A program made the position numbers and the translations under genes. Source: Aureimonas ureilytica DSM 18598 = NBRC 106430 (GTDB lineage Bacteria > Pseudomonadota > Alphaproteobacteria > Rhizobiales > Rhizobiaceae). From it: 64,000 nucleotides of DNA. This document shows, piece after piece, positions 1 to 7,316 of the stretch (its first letter is position 1; each line of letters begins with the position of its first letter). The DNA lies in contig NZ_ARQE01000002.1 of the NCBI RefSeq assembly GCF_000382705.1, positions 62,001 through 126,000 of the forward strand. The letters are read 5' to 3'. The notes beneath the pieces were generated by a model that was not told where the DNA came from, ran no database searches, and saw only the letters and a list, made by a program, of their open reading frames with translations.

Positions 1-36
1 TTCGAAGGCGAGAAACGCCTCAAGGCGCCGAACCGC

Positions 37-375
37 TCAGTTGCGGTGCAATTCCTTCAGGCGATAGGCGCCGTCGATCGGCCCATCGAACATGTCCGCC
101 ACCTGCGGATGGCGAACCGCAAGGCCGCTCTCGTCCGGAACGAGGTTCTGTTCCGAGACATAGGCGACATATTCGCTTTCCGCGTTTTCGGCGAAGAGGT
201 GGTAGAAGGGCTGGTCCTTGCGCGGACGCACCTCAGCCGGGATCGACTGGTACCATTCTTCGGTGTTGTCGAACTCGGGATCGACGTCGAAGATCACGCC
301 CCGGAACGGGAAGATCCGGTGCCGGACGATCTGTCCGATAAAGAAGCGGGCGGTCTGCGTGGAGCTTACGGTCAT
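37..375 (-). CDS. hspQ: heat shock protein HspQ (YccV-like, hemimethylated-DNA-binding family)
   Basis: This is a 112-residue protein if it starts at the ATG read leftward from 375 (MTVSSTQTARF). An in-frame start 12 codons further upstream exists, but it would add only basic, unconserved residues. The core matches the HspQ/YccV family: FPFRGVIFDVDPEFDNTEEW, then PFYHLFAENAESEYVAYVSEQNL. In Escherichia coli HspQ binds hemimethylated oriC DNA and acts as an adaptor or specificity enhancer for Lon; whether it does either here is inferred from the family. It lies 60 bp downstream of the flavin hydroxylase on the same strand and could be co-transcribed with it. No clear Shine-Dalgarno sequence is visible. 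Confidence 0.88.
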   Translation of the reverse strand: MTVSSTQTARFFIGQIVRHRIFPFRGVIFDVDPEFDNTEEWYQSIPAEVRPRKDQPFYHLFAENAESEYVAYVSEQNLVPDESGLAVRHPQVADMFDGPIDGAYRLKELHRN

Positions 376-435
376 CGGTCGCGGTCTAGCTTTCAGCCAT
401 TTCCTTCGCAAGCGACAAGAACTTCATCTCGTTCC

Positions 436-1653
436 TCAAACCCGCGCGTCGCTCGAGCCACGGGCGCGAAACGGGCCACGCAGGCGAAGCGACGAGCCGG
501 GCTCGATCCCCTCGCGCATGACGCTGCGTCGAAGAACCGGAACCCGCGAGAGGAGACCGACGCCGAGGCTGCGCGCGATCTGCACGGGCAGGAAACTCGA
601 TAGAAGCGAGCGGTTGAGAAGATCGACGGCGGCGGTGCGCGTCGCGACATCGCCGCTGCGCGCGCGCCCATAGGCCGTGATCAAGGCCTGCCCGCCCAGA
701 TCGTCGCGATGGCGGGTGGCGACCTCGATCAGGTCGGCGACGTCGCGCAGGCCGAGATTGAGGCCCTGCGCCCCGATGGGCGGGAAGACATGCGCCGCCT
801 CGCCGATCAGCACGCTCCGCTCGGCGCCGAAGCGCGTGGCGCTCGCGCCCGACAGGGGAAAGGACTGCACGTCGCCATCGACCTCGACCGCGCCGAGGAT
901 CGAGTGCATCTTCTCCTCGATCATCCGCGACAGACGCTCGGGTCGGGCAGCGGTGATGAGTTCGGCGGTCTCGGGTCGCTCGACCCAGACAAGCGAGGAA
1001 CGACGGCCGGGGAGCGGCACCTGCGTGAACGGGCCGGTCCGTGTGTGGAACTCGGTGGAAACGCCGTCGTGATCGCGCTGGTGGCGGAAGTTCAGGACGA
1101 TGGCGCTCTGCGGATAGGACCAGCTTCGCAGCGCGATGCCGGCCGCTTCGCGAACGCGCGAACGCCGCCCGTCCGCCCCGACGACGAGGCTTGCGCGCAC
1201 GCTCGCGCCCGAGCTCAGCGAAAGATGGGCATGGTCCGCCGAGGTCTCGATGCTCTCCAGCGCGTCCGGCAGAATGGTCAGCCGGTCGCCGAGATTCTCG
1301 GTCGCTTCGCGCAGAATGGCCATTAGGTCGGCGTTCAGGATATTGATGCCGAACCCATCCCGATCGATCTCGCTGGCGTGAAACTCGGCATTGGGTGCGC
1401 GAAAAAGGCGCATCGTATCGTCCACGATCCGCATGACGCGCAACGGCTCGCCGGCGGCTTCGATCGCTTCGGAAAGCCCGCACCGGCCGAGGAAGTCGAG
1501 CGAAGAGCCGATCAAGGCCGTGGACCGGCGGTCCTGCGGGGCGGGCGGTGCGATCAGAACCGTGTCGAACCCGGCCTTCGCCAGACCGATCGCCGCGCTG
1601 GTGCCGGCCAATCCGCCTCCGATCACGGCCACTTCACGACGGAGTGTCGACAT
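436..1653 (-). CDS. UbiH/UbiF/Coq6-family FAD-dependent ubiquinone hydroxylase
   Basis: The protein has 405 residues from the ATG at 1653, which has a GAGGAA ribosome site a few bases upstream; a longer reading frame starts 13 codons earlier without support. The N-terminal Rossmann motif VIGGGLAGTSAAIG binds the ADP part of FAD. The middle VVGADGRRSRVREAAGI is the DG motif of aromatic flavin hydroxylases. The C-terminal VLIGEAAHVFPPIGAQGLNLG is the second flavin-binding motif, with Glu where many families have Asp (GDAAH). The family adds hydroxyl groups to the benzoquinone ring during ubiquinone synthesis. Which ring position is modified cannot be told from the sequence; UbiL-type, multi-position enzymes are known in alphaproteobacteria. 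It is divergent from the pcs gene, with 95 bp between them. Confidence 0.88.
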   Translation of the reverse strand: MSTLRREVAVIGGGLAGTSAAIGLAKAGFDTVLIAPPAPQDRRSTALIGSSLDFLGRCGLSEAIEAAGEPLRVMRIVDDTMRLFRAPNAEFHASEIDRDGFGINILNADLMAILREATENLGDRLTILPDALESIETSADHAHLSLSSGASVRASLVVGADGRRSRVREAAGIALRSWSYPQSAIVLNFRHQRDHDGVSTEFHTRTGPFTQVPLPGRRSSLVWVERPETAELITAARPERLSRMIEEKMHSILGAVEVDGDVQSFPLSGASATRFGAERSVLIGEAAHVFPPIGAQGLNLGLRDVADLIEVATRHRDDLGGQALITAYGRARSGDVATRTAAVDLLNRSLLSSFLPVQIARSLGVGLLSRVPVLRRSVMREGIEPGSSLRLRGPFRARGSSDARV

Positions 1654-1693
1654 GGATTCCTCGTCTTTCCGATGGTCAGGCACGCAACGCACT

Positions 1694-1723
1694 GTATCTC
1701 TTTTCAGTGTTTTAACGAGATAC
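1694..1723. promoter_or_regulatory. spaced inverted repeat in the ubiH-family/pcs divergent promoter region
   Basis: GTATCTC at 1694-1700 and its exact complement GAGATAC at 1717-1723 are separated by 16 bases of A+T-rich sequence. The centres of the arms are about two helical turns apart, as expected for a dimeric regulator. It lies between the starts of two divergent genes, so it could affect either. No regulator is identified. Function is inferred only from symmetry and position. Confidence 0.4.
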
Positions 1724-1748
1724 GGCCTTTCGGACGGATGACAATCCT

Positions 1749-2537
1749 ATGTCGCCTGCGTTAGGCAGCGGAAATGGAATTCAGAGCGTGGCGGACGACG
1801 TGACATCGGGTTTTGGACATTGGCGCGCGTTCTCCGTTCACCTTTTGACGGCGAGCGGCGCATTCTGGGCGTTTCTGTCCATCATCGCGGCGGCGGAACA
1901 GAACTGGGTCCACATGTTCGCGTGGCTCGGCCTCGCCTTGTTCGTGGACGGGATCGACGGGCCGATCGCGCGCCGCATCGATATCAAGAACGTCCTTCCC
2001 AATTGGTCGGGCGACATGCTCGACGCGATCATCGACTATTCGACCTATGTGCTGATCCCGGCGTTCGGGCTCTACCAGTCGGGCATCATCGGCCGGCCCT
2101 GGTCCTTCGTGGCGGCCGGGCTCATCGTCGTGACGAGCGCCGTCTATTACGCCGACATGCGCATGAAGACGAAGGACAACCATTTCCGGGGTTTTCCGGT
2201 CACGTGGAACATGGTCGTCTTCACTTTCTTCGTGGTGCAGCCGGATGATTGGGCGGCCTTCGCCTTCGTCGTCTTCTGCTCGGTCGCGACCTTCCTGCCG
2301 ATCAAGTTTCTCCATCCCGTCCGCGTGGCGCGCTTCCGCACCTTCAATCTCATCGTCTTCGCGGCCTGGTCGGTGCTGGGCCTCATCGCGATCGGCTATG
2401 CGTTCGAGGCGCCGATGTGGGTTCGCACGGGCGTTCTCGTCACGGGTCTCTACCTGTTTGCGATCGGCGGCATCCTGCAGCTGATCGACAAGCTGACGGG
2501 CCGGCCCGAAGTCGCCGCGAAAGAGGAGCACGTCTGA
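1749..2537 (+). CDS. pcs: phosphatidylcholine synthase (CDP-diacylglycerol + choline)
   Basis: This 262-residue integral membrane enzyme joins choline directly to CDP-diacylglycerol to make phosphatidylcholine, a bacterial pathway common in Rhizobiales. The CDP-alcohol phosphatidyltransferase signature appears as DGIDGPIARR followed by GDMLDAIID, the modified DGxxAR...GxxxDxxxD active site typical of Pcs. About eight hydrophobic helices fill the protein, and RAFSVHLLTASGAF near the N terminus is family-typical. The ATG at 1749 gives a slightly longer N terminus than usual; a GTG at 1788 is a possible alternative. The stop overlaps the next start (TGATG at 2535-2539), so translation is probably coupled to the oxidoreductase downstream. 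Confidence 0.93.
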   Translation: MSPALGSGNGIQSVADDVTSGFGHWRAFSVHLLTASGAFWAFLSIIAAAEQNWVHMFAWLGLALFVDGIDGPIARRIDIKNVLPNWSGDMLDAIIDYSTYVLIPAFGLYQSGIIGRPWSFVAAGLIVVTSAVYYADMRMKTKDNHFRGFPVTWNMVVFTFFVVQPDDWAAFAFVVFCSVATFLPIKFLHPVRVARFRTFNLIVFAAWSVLGLIAIGYAFEAPMWVRTGVLVTGLYLFAIGGILQLIDKLTGRPEVAAKEEHV

Positions 2538-3511
2538 TGACCCATGCGATCGTTGTCGATGAAATCGGCGGACCCGAGGTCCTGAAGTGGCGGTCGGTCG
2601 AAAGCCGCCCGCTCGGCACCGGCGAAATCCGCGTCCGGCAGGAGGCCATCGGCCTCAACTTCATCGACGTCTACTTCCGCGATGGCACCTACAAGGCGCC
2701 GAAGTTCCCATTCGTCCCGGGAAAGGAAGGCGCCGGCGAGGTCATCGAGCTGGGGCCGGACGTGTCGGGCATCGCGCTGGGTGACCAGGTCGCCTATTGC
2801 GGCATCGACGGCGCCTATGCCGAAGAGGTGGTGCTGCCGGCCGCGCAGGCTCTCGTCCTGCCGGAGGGCGTGGACACGCGAACGGCGGCCGCCATGATGC
2901 TGAAGGGCATGACGGCCGAGTATCTGCTGCGCCAGACCTTTCCCGTCCGCCCGGGCCACACGGTTCTGATCCATGCGGCGGCCGGCGGCGTCGGCCTGAT
3001 CGCGGGCCAGTGGGCCAAGCATCTCGGCGCGCGCGTCATCGGCACGGCGGGGTCGGACGAGAAATGCGCGCTCGCGCTGGAGCATGGCTACGACCACGTC
3101 ATCAACTACCGCAGCGCCGACTTCGTGGCGGCGGTGGCCGATCTGACGGATGGGCGCAAATGCGACGTGGTCTACGATTCGGTCGGCCGCGATACGTTCC
3201 CGCAAAGCCTCGACTGCCTGCGCCGTCGCGGGATGTTCGTCAGCTTCGGGCAGTCGTCCGGCAAGATCGCGCCCTTCGACATCGGCATTCTCAACCAGAA
3301 GGGTTCGCTCTTCATGACGCGGCCGAGCCTATTCGGCTACACGGCAACGCGCGAGGAGCTCCAGGCCTGCGCCGGTGCCCTGTTCGACGTGGTTCGCAGC
3401 GGCGCGGTGAAGATCCGCATCAATCAGACCTTCCCGCTCCGCGAGGCGGCCAAGGCCCACGAGACTCTGGAAGCGCGAGGCACCACCGGCGCGTCGATCC
3501 TGACCGTCTAG
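2537..3511 (+). CDS. zinc-independent NAD(P)H:quinone oxidoreductase (MDR family)
   Basis: The protein has 324 residues. I take the ATG overlapping the pcs stop; the open frame continues upstream within pcs, but that part is a shadow. It is a medium-chain dehydrogenase/reductase: a GroES-like N-terminal half with GLNFIDVYFRDGTYK, and a Rossmann half with the nucleotide motif AAGGVGLIAGQWAK. No zinc-binding cysteine cluster is present, which places it with the QOR type (NADPH:quinone reductases reducing quinones by one electron) and not with alcohol dehydrogenases. Its true substrate is unknown. It is coupled to pcs, and 25 bp separate it from the acyltransferase gene. Confidence 0.88.
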   Translation: MTHAIVVDEIGGPEVLKWRSVESRPLGTGEIRVRQEAIGLNFIDVYFRDGTYKAPKFPFVPGKEGAGEVIELGPDVSGIALGDQVAYCGIDGAYAEEVVLPAAQALVLPEGVDTRTAAAMMLKGMTAEYLLRQTFPVRPGHTVLIHAAAGGVGLIAGQWAKHLGARVIGTAGSDEKCALALEHGYDHVINYRSADFVAAVADLTDGRKCDVVYDSVGRDTFPQSLDCLRRRGMFVSFGQSSGKIAPFDIGILNQKGSLFMTRPSLFGYTATREELQACAGALFDVVRSGAVKIRINQTFPLREAAKAHETLEARGTTGASILTV

Positions 3512-3536
3512 CTCGCCGCCAGAGAGAAGCCACTTC

Positions 3537-4787
3537 GTGCCCTCCATTCCGACCGACACGGCGCGCGCGGAAGCGCTTCCCGCCTATCAGGATCCGCGCG
3601 TTCGGAACCGGAATCTGCAATGGATGCGCGCGCTCGCCGCGCTCTTCGTGCTTCTCTACCATGCGAGCGTCTATCTCGGCCAAGTCGTCGGGGACGCGTC
3701 TTTCCTGCGCGTCTTCGACGGGCGGTTCGGGCTGATCGGGGTTGCGATCTTCTTCGCGACCTCCGGCTATCTCATGGCCGAGATCCTGCCCAAAGCCGAT
3801 CCCTGGCGTTTCCTCCTGCACCGGGTCGTGCGCATCTACCCGATCTTCTTCGTGGTGCTCCTGTCGCTGCTCCTGGTACGGCGGCGGCTCGGCGAGGTGG
3901 ACCTGTGGGCAGTTACGCTCGTGCCGGTGGGCGAGGGGCGCATCTACTATCTCGGCGTGGAATGGACGCTCCTGTTCGAGACGACCTTCTACGTGTTCCT
4001 GTTTCTGTGCAGTCTGGCCGGGTTGCGTCATAAGCTTCCGTGGATCGCCGGTTTGTGGCTGGTCGTGATCGCCATCGGAACGGTGCTTTTCAGCAGCCTG
4101 CAACCGACCCTCACGCCGAAGATCGAGTTCCTGCCGCTGATGGCGGTCAACTCGGCCTTCGCGCTCGGCCTTCTTATTCCGCATCTGCGGGACCGCGGCC
4201 TCTTTCAGCCCGCCGCCGCGACCCTGGCGGTTGGCTTCATCCTGCTCCTCAGCATTTTCCCGTTCGGCTACGATCGCTGGCTGGCCTCCTTCGCGGCGGT
4301 GCTCCTGGTCGGGCTCGTCGCCTCGCACCGTCCTCGCCAGGATGGGCGCCCCGGCCTCGTCTCGCGCCTGGCGGACCGATACGGCGATTGGAGCTACGCC
4401 CTTTATCTCTGCCATGCACCGCTCGTTGTCGCGATCTACCTGAAGCATCCCCCGCTGCCGAGCTGGGGCCTGTGGACGCTCGCCGTCCTCGTTCCGCTCG
4501 CCGTCGCCGTGCCATACGGCCTCTTGGATCTCGCGCTGTACCGGCGTCTCAAGGGCTGGGTGGATCGAAGCAGCCAGACCACCTGCACGCTAATGGCATG
4601 CGCTTACACGGCCTTCTTCATCGCCGTCGCCGCGACAGCGTCGCTCGTCGGCACCGGCCCGACGCCGATCCTGACGCGCCAGCCGGTGGCCAAGCCCGTC
4701 CCGCCACCAGCGGAAACCGCCGTGCCGACGCTCATACCCGAGCCCGCGACGCCGCAACCGCCCACGCCGGAAACGACACGTCCTTAG
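3537..4787 (+). CDS. acyltransferase 3 (OafA/YrhL-like) membrane protein
   Basis: This is a 416-residue protein from a GTG start preceded by AGAGAGAAG. It begins with RNRNLQWMRALAALFVLLYHAS, the usual first helix of acyltransferase-3 proteins with the catalytic-type histidine, and has about ten membrane helices. Members move acetyl or other acyl groups from the cytoplasm onto sugars of lipopolysaccharide, exopolysaccharide or peptidoglycan. The last 50 or so residues after the final helix are rich in Pro and Thr (KPVPPPAETAVP and similar), an unusual flexible tail. It ends 270 bp before the Pel-like operon on the same strand, so it could modify that polymer, but no direct link is seen. The alternative is a glycan or Nod-factor-like acetyltransferase with another target. 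Confidence 0.85.
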   Translation: MPSIPTDTARAEALPAYQDPRVRNRNLQWMRALAALFVLLYHASVYLGQVVGDASFLRVFDGRFGLIGVAIFFATSGYLMAEILPKADPWRFLLHRVVRIYPIFFVVLLSLLLVRRRLGEVDLWAVTLVPVGEGRIYYLGVEWTLLFETTFYVFLFLCSLAGLRHKLPWIAGLWLVVIAIGTVLFSSLQPTLTPKIEFLPLMAVNSAFALGLLIPHLRDRGLFQPAAATLAVGFILLLSIFPFGYDRWLASFAAVLLVGLVASHRPRQDGRPGLVSRLADRYGDWSYALYLCHAPLVVAIYLKHPPLPSWGLWTLAVLVPLAVAVPYGLLDLALYRRLKGWVDRSSQTTCTLMACAYTAFFIAVAATASLVGTGPTPILTRQPVAKPVPPPAETAVPTLIPEPATPQPPTPETTRP

Positions 4788-4833
4788 GGCGCGATGTCCT
4801 CTCTACCGAGGTGACGTAGCGGCGGATCCAATT

Positions 4834-4890
4834 TCAGGCGCTGCGCCGACAGGCTCCGAACATAGACATGTCCCACGGGCACCGTTTCAT
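4834..4890 (-). CDS. possible 18-residue peptide with a strong ribosome site
   Basis: The short frame reads MKRCPWDMSMFGACRRSA and then stops. It has a perfect AAGGAG Shine-Dalgarno sequence at 4903-4898, seven bases before the ATG; few genes in this window have one as good. The peptide is rich in Met, Cys and Arg with one Trp. It is too short for a normal gene call and I do not recognise it. It lies in the A+T-rich region between the acyltransferase and the Pel-like operon and points away from the operon, so it is not an obvious attenuator leader for either. A chance match remains possible. Confidence 0.35.
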   Translation of the reverse strand: MKRCPWDMSMFGACRRSA

Positions 4891-5019
4891 GATGGCACTC
4901 CTTTTCGACTGAGGCGCGCGGGCTTCCGGATATTGGTCGAAACTGGGTATCAAACTGAGAAGTTTAAGCAATTCGATTTGATGCTCGCCCTCTTTGCGGG
5001 GACCGATTGATCCATTAAG

Positions 5020-5036
5020 AGTTTGTTCAGCAAACT
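5020..5036. promoter_or_regulatory. inverted repeat upstream of the Pel-like operon
   Basis: AGTTTG at 5020-5025 and CAAACT at 5031-5036 are perfect arms around TTCAG. With a one-base bulge the symmetry extends to AGAG...CTCT. The centre lies about 30 bp before the ATG of the first operon gene, inside the A+T-rich stretch 4930-5045 where the promoter should be. It could be an operator or a hairpin in the leader RNA. There is no independent support. Confidence 0.35.
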
Positions 5037-5057
5037 GCTCTTGAGAGATCGCGAACC

Positions 5058-7316
5058 ATGCGCCTTTTCGCGCTGGCCATGGCTGTTTTCCTGCTCGTCC
5101 CCATGGCAGCCTTCGCTGCCGGGCCAAAGGGCGATTCCGTCAAACGCGAAGTCCTGGGTCTCTACGACAGCGCTTTCGAAGAGACGCCCACCGACACGAT
5201 GCTCCACACGAACGTGGAGATGCCGCTCAACCATCTCGGCTATATCCTGCGCTACCACGATCTGCGTCAGGGCCCGCCGCCGAGGGAACTCGCCGAGCGC
5301 GCGGTGGCTGTCGTCACCATGTTCACCTACGAGGTCGGCGATCCCCGCGCCTTTCTGACATGGCTGGAACAATCAGCCGACATCGTGCCTCGTTTCATCT
5401 CGATGGGACAGATCGGCGCGAACCTGACGGAAGCCAATATCCTGCGCGCGAACCGCGTGTTCGAGCGGCTCGGCCTGCGTATCGTGTCGGACTACGTCCC
5501 GAACTTCATCGCAGCCAACGTCGTCACGTTGGATCGAAGCCTCATCGGCTTCGAAAGCCAGGTCGACCCCCTCCCGCCGGGACACCCCGTTGTGGTGCGG
5601 GCGGGTGAGGGCGCCAATGTCGCGCTGGAATACGAGACGGATCGTCCCGGCGGAGCCTTGCGCAGCATTGTCGTGGCGACGGGGCCGGGCGGCGGCTATG
5701 TCGCGGGCGGCTTCGCGCAATCCTTCGACGAGGCGCTCAATCTCAAGCGCTGGATCATCGATCCGTTCGAGTTCCTCCAGCGCGCGCTTGGCGGACCGGA
5801 TTTTCCGGTGCCCGATACGACGACCCTCTCCGGTCGTCGCATCTATTTCAGCCATGTCGATGGCGATGCCTGGAACAATCTGTCCTACGCTTCGATCGAC
5901 ATGTCGAAGCCTCAGCCCTCCAGCGAGGTCATGCTGGAGCGCCTGATCCGACCCTATCCCGATCTGCCGGTGAGCGTCGGAATCGTGGGCGGCGACATCG
6001 ATCCCGAGATGGGCGGCGGTGAGGCGGCGGCGAAGGTCGCCAAGGCGATCTACGCGCTGCCGCAGGTGGAAGTGGCGAGCCACACGATGACGCATCCCTT
6101 TTTCTGGGAGTTCTTCGATCCTTACGATCGCGAACGTGAGCTGAAACTGATCGAGGAAGTGTCGCCCCGCGCAAACGGCTTGGTCGAGACCCTGACCTCC
6201 GCCCTGAAGCTGACGCCATCGGGCGCTTCGACACACAACCGTTTCGTCGCCGGTTCCAACGACCTGCCGCGCGCCTATCTGCGCGATCCCTTCAGCTTCG
6301 AGACGGAGATCGGCGGTGCGTTGAAGCTTGCCGAAGGTCTGGCGCCCGCGGGCAAGAAGGCTGCGCTCTATCTTTGGAGCGGCGATACGCATCCGACCGA
6401 GACCGCCATACGCGCCACACGTGAAGCGGGCGTGCGCAACATGAATGGTGGCGACGTGCGTTTCGACACGCACCGCCCTTCGATCGGCTATGTGGCGCCG
6501 CTGTCGCGCACGGTCGGCCGCGAGCGGCAGATCTATTCGGTCAACAGCAACGAGAACAACTACACCGAGCTGTGGACGAACCATTTCTACGGCTTCCGCA
6601 ATGTGCGCGAAACCTTCGATCGCACCGGTGCGCCGCGCAGGCTCAAAGGCGTCAACGTCTACTACCACAGCTATTCCGCCGAGCGCCCGGCCGCGCTCGA
6701 CGCCGTGCGCTACCATCTCGACTGGGCACGCACAGCGCGTCTCACGCCAATCCGCGCATCCCGCTACGCTGCGGCGGCGGACGGTTTCTTCTCGACCGAG
6801 ATCACGCAGCTTTCTCTGGAGCGATGGACCGTGTCGAAGCGCGACGGTTTGGACACGGTGCGCTTCGACCGAGCCGATGAGCGTCAGGTGGACATGGCGG
6901 CGAGCATGGGGGTCCTCGGTTCGACGAGGAGCCAAGGCTCGCTCTACGTCTCGCTCGATCCCAGCGTGGCAGATGCCGTCGTCGCACTCGAACCGCGCCG
7001 CGATCCGGTGGAGGCGACGGACGCCCTCCATGCGTCGATGGTCGACAGCCGTTGGCTGGTGGAAACTCTCAAACGCGAGCCCGGCCGTGTTACCTTCCGC
7101 GCGGAAGGTTTCGGCCCGGGCGATTTCACATTCGAAAACCTGCCCGCGGAGCCCATGATCGTGACGGCGCGCGACGGCAAGACGCTGATCGCGGAGATCG
7201 AAATCGCTCCCAAACCCGCGCAGCCGGTCTCCTTCTCCCTGCCGGCAGGAACGCCGAGACCCATCGACGTCTCGATCGCCTGCGCGACGTCGCGCCATGC
7301 GGAGCGTCATCGATGA
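5058..7316 (+). CDS. PelA-like polysaccharide deacetylase without the hydrolase domain
   Basis: The protein has 752 residues. A signal peptide (MRLFALAMAVFLLVPMAAFA) sends it to the periplasm. The first half is a Rossmann-like/amidotransferase-like part. The deacetylase part carries FSHVDGDAW with Asp268 and Asp270 and SHTMTHPF with His342 and His346, matching the metal-binding Asp and HxxxH of PelA (CE18). Further PelA-type blocks follow: YLWSGDTHPTE, NMNGGDVRFDTH, NNYTELWTNHFYGF and VNVYYHSYSAERP. A beta-rich C-terminal region ends the protein. Pseudomonas PelA has an N-terminal glycoside hydrolase domain; here it is missing, and a GH114-like protein is encoded separately at the other end of the operon. 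The likely role is partial removal of N-acetyl groups from an amino-sugar polymer during export. Its stop overlaps the next start by four bases. Confidence 0.85.
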   Translation: MRLFALAMAVFLLVPMAAFAAGPKGDSVKREVLGLYDSAFEETPTDTMLHTNVEMPLNHLGYILRYHDLRQGPPPRELAERAVAVVTMFTYEVGDPRAFLTWLEQSADIVPRFISMGQIGANLTEANILRANRVFERLGLRIVSDYVPNFIAANVVTLDRSLIGFESQVDPLPPGHPVVVRAGEGANVALEYETDRPGGALRSIVVATGPGGGYVAGGFAQSFDEALNLKRWIIDPFEFLQRALGGPDFPVPDTTTLSGRRIYFSHVDGDAWNNLSYASIDMSKPQPSSEVMLERLIRPYPDLPVSVGIVGGDIDPEMGGGEAAAKVAKAIYALPQVEVASHTMTHPFFWEFFDPYDRERELKLIEEVSPRANGLVETLTSALKLTPSGASTHNRFVAGSNDLPRAYLRDPFSFETEIGGALKLAEGLAPAGKKAALYLWSGDTHPTETAIRATREAGVRNMNGGDVRFDTHRPSIGYVAPLSRTVGRERQIYSVNSNENNYTELWTNHFYGFRNVRETFDRTGAPRRLKGVNVYYHSYSAERPAALDAVRYHLDWARTARLTPIRASRYAAAADGFFSTEITQLSLERWTVSKRDGLDTVRFDRADERQVDMAASMGVLGSTRSQGSLYVSLDPSVADAVVALEPRRDPVEATDALHASMVDSRWLVETLKREPGRVTFRAEGFGPGDFTFENLPAEPMIVTARDGKTLIAEIEIAPKPAQPVSFSLPAGTPRPIDVSIACATSRHAERHR

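Noticed and set aside
1-36. Possible end of another gene at the left edge
   Set aside because: The frames that are open here have no recognisable residues and one continues antisense through hspQ; too little sequence to call.
2249-2536. Upstream extension of the quinone oxidoreductase frame into pcs
   Set aside because: The extension is Arg-rich shadow sequence; the ATG overlapping the pcs stop gives the normal family N terminus.
4891-5127. Longer version (97 codons) of the small minus-strand frame at 4834
   Set aside because: The extension crosses the likely Pel-like promoter and has no ribosome site; only the last 18 codons have one.
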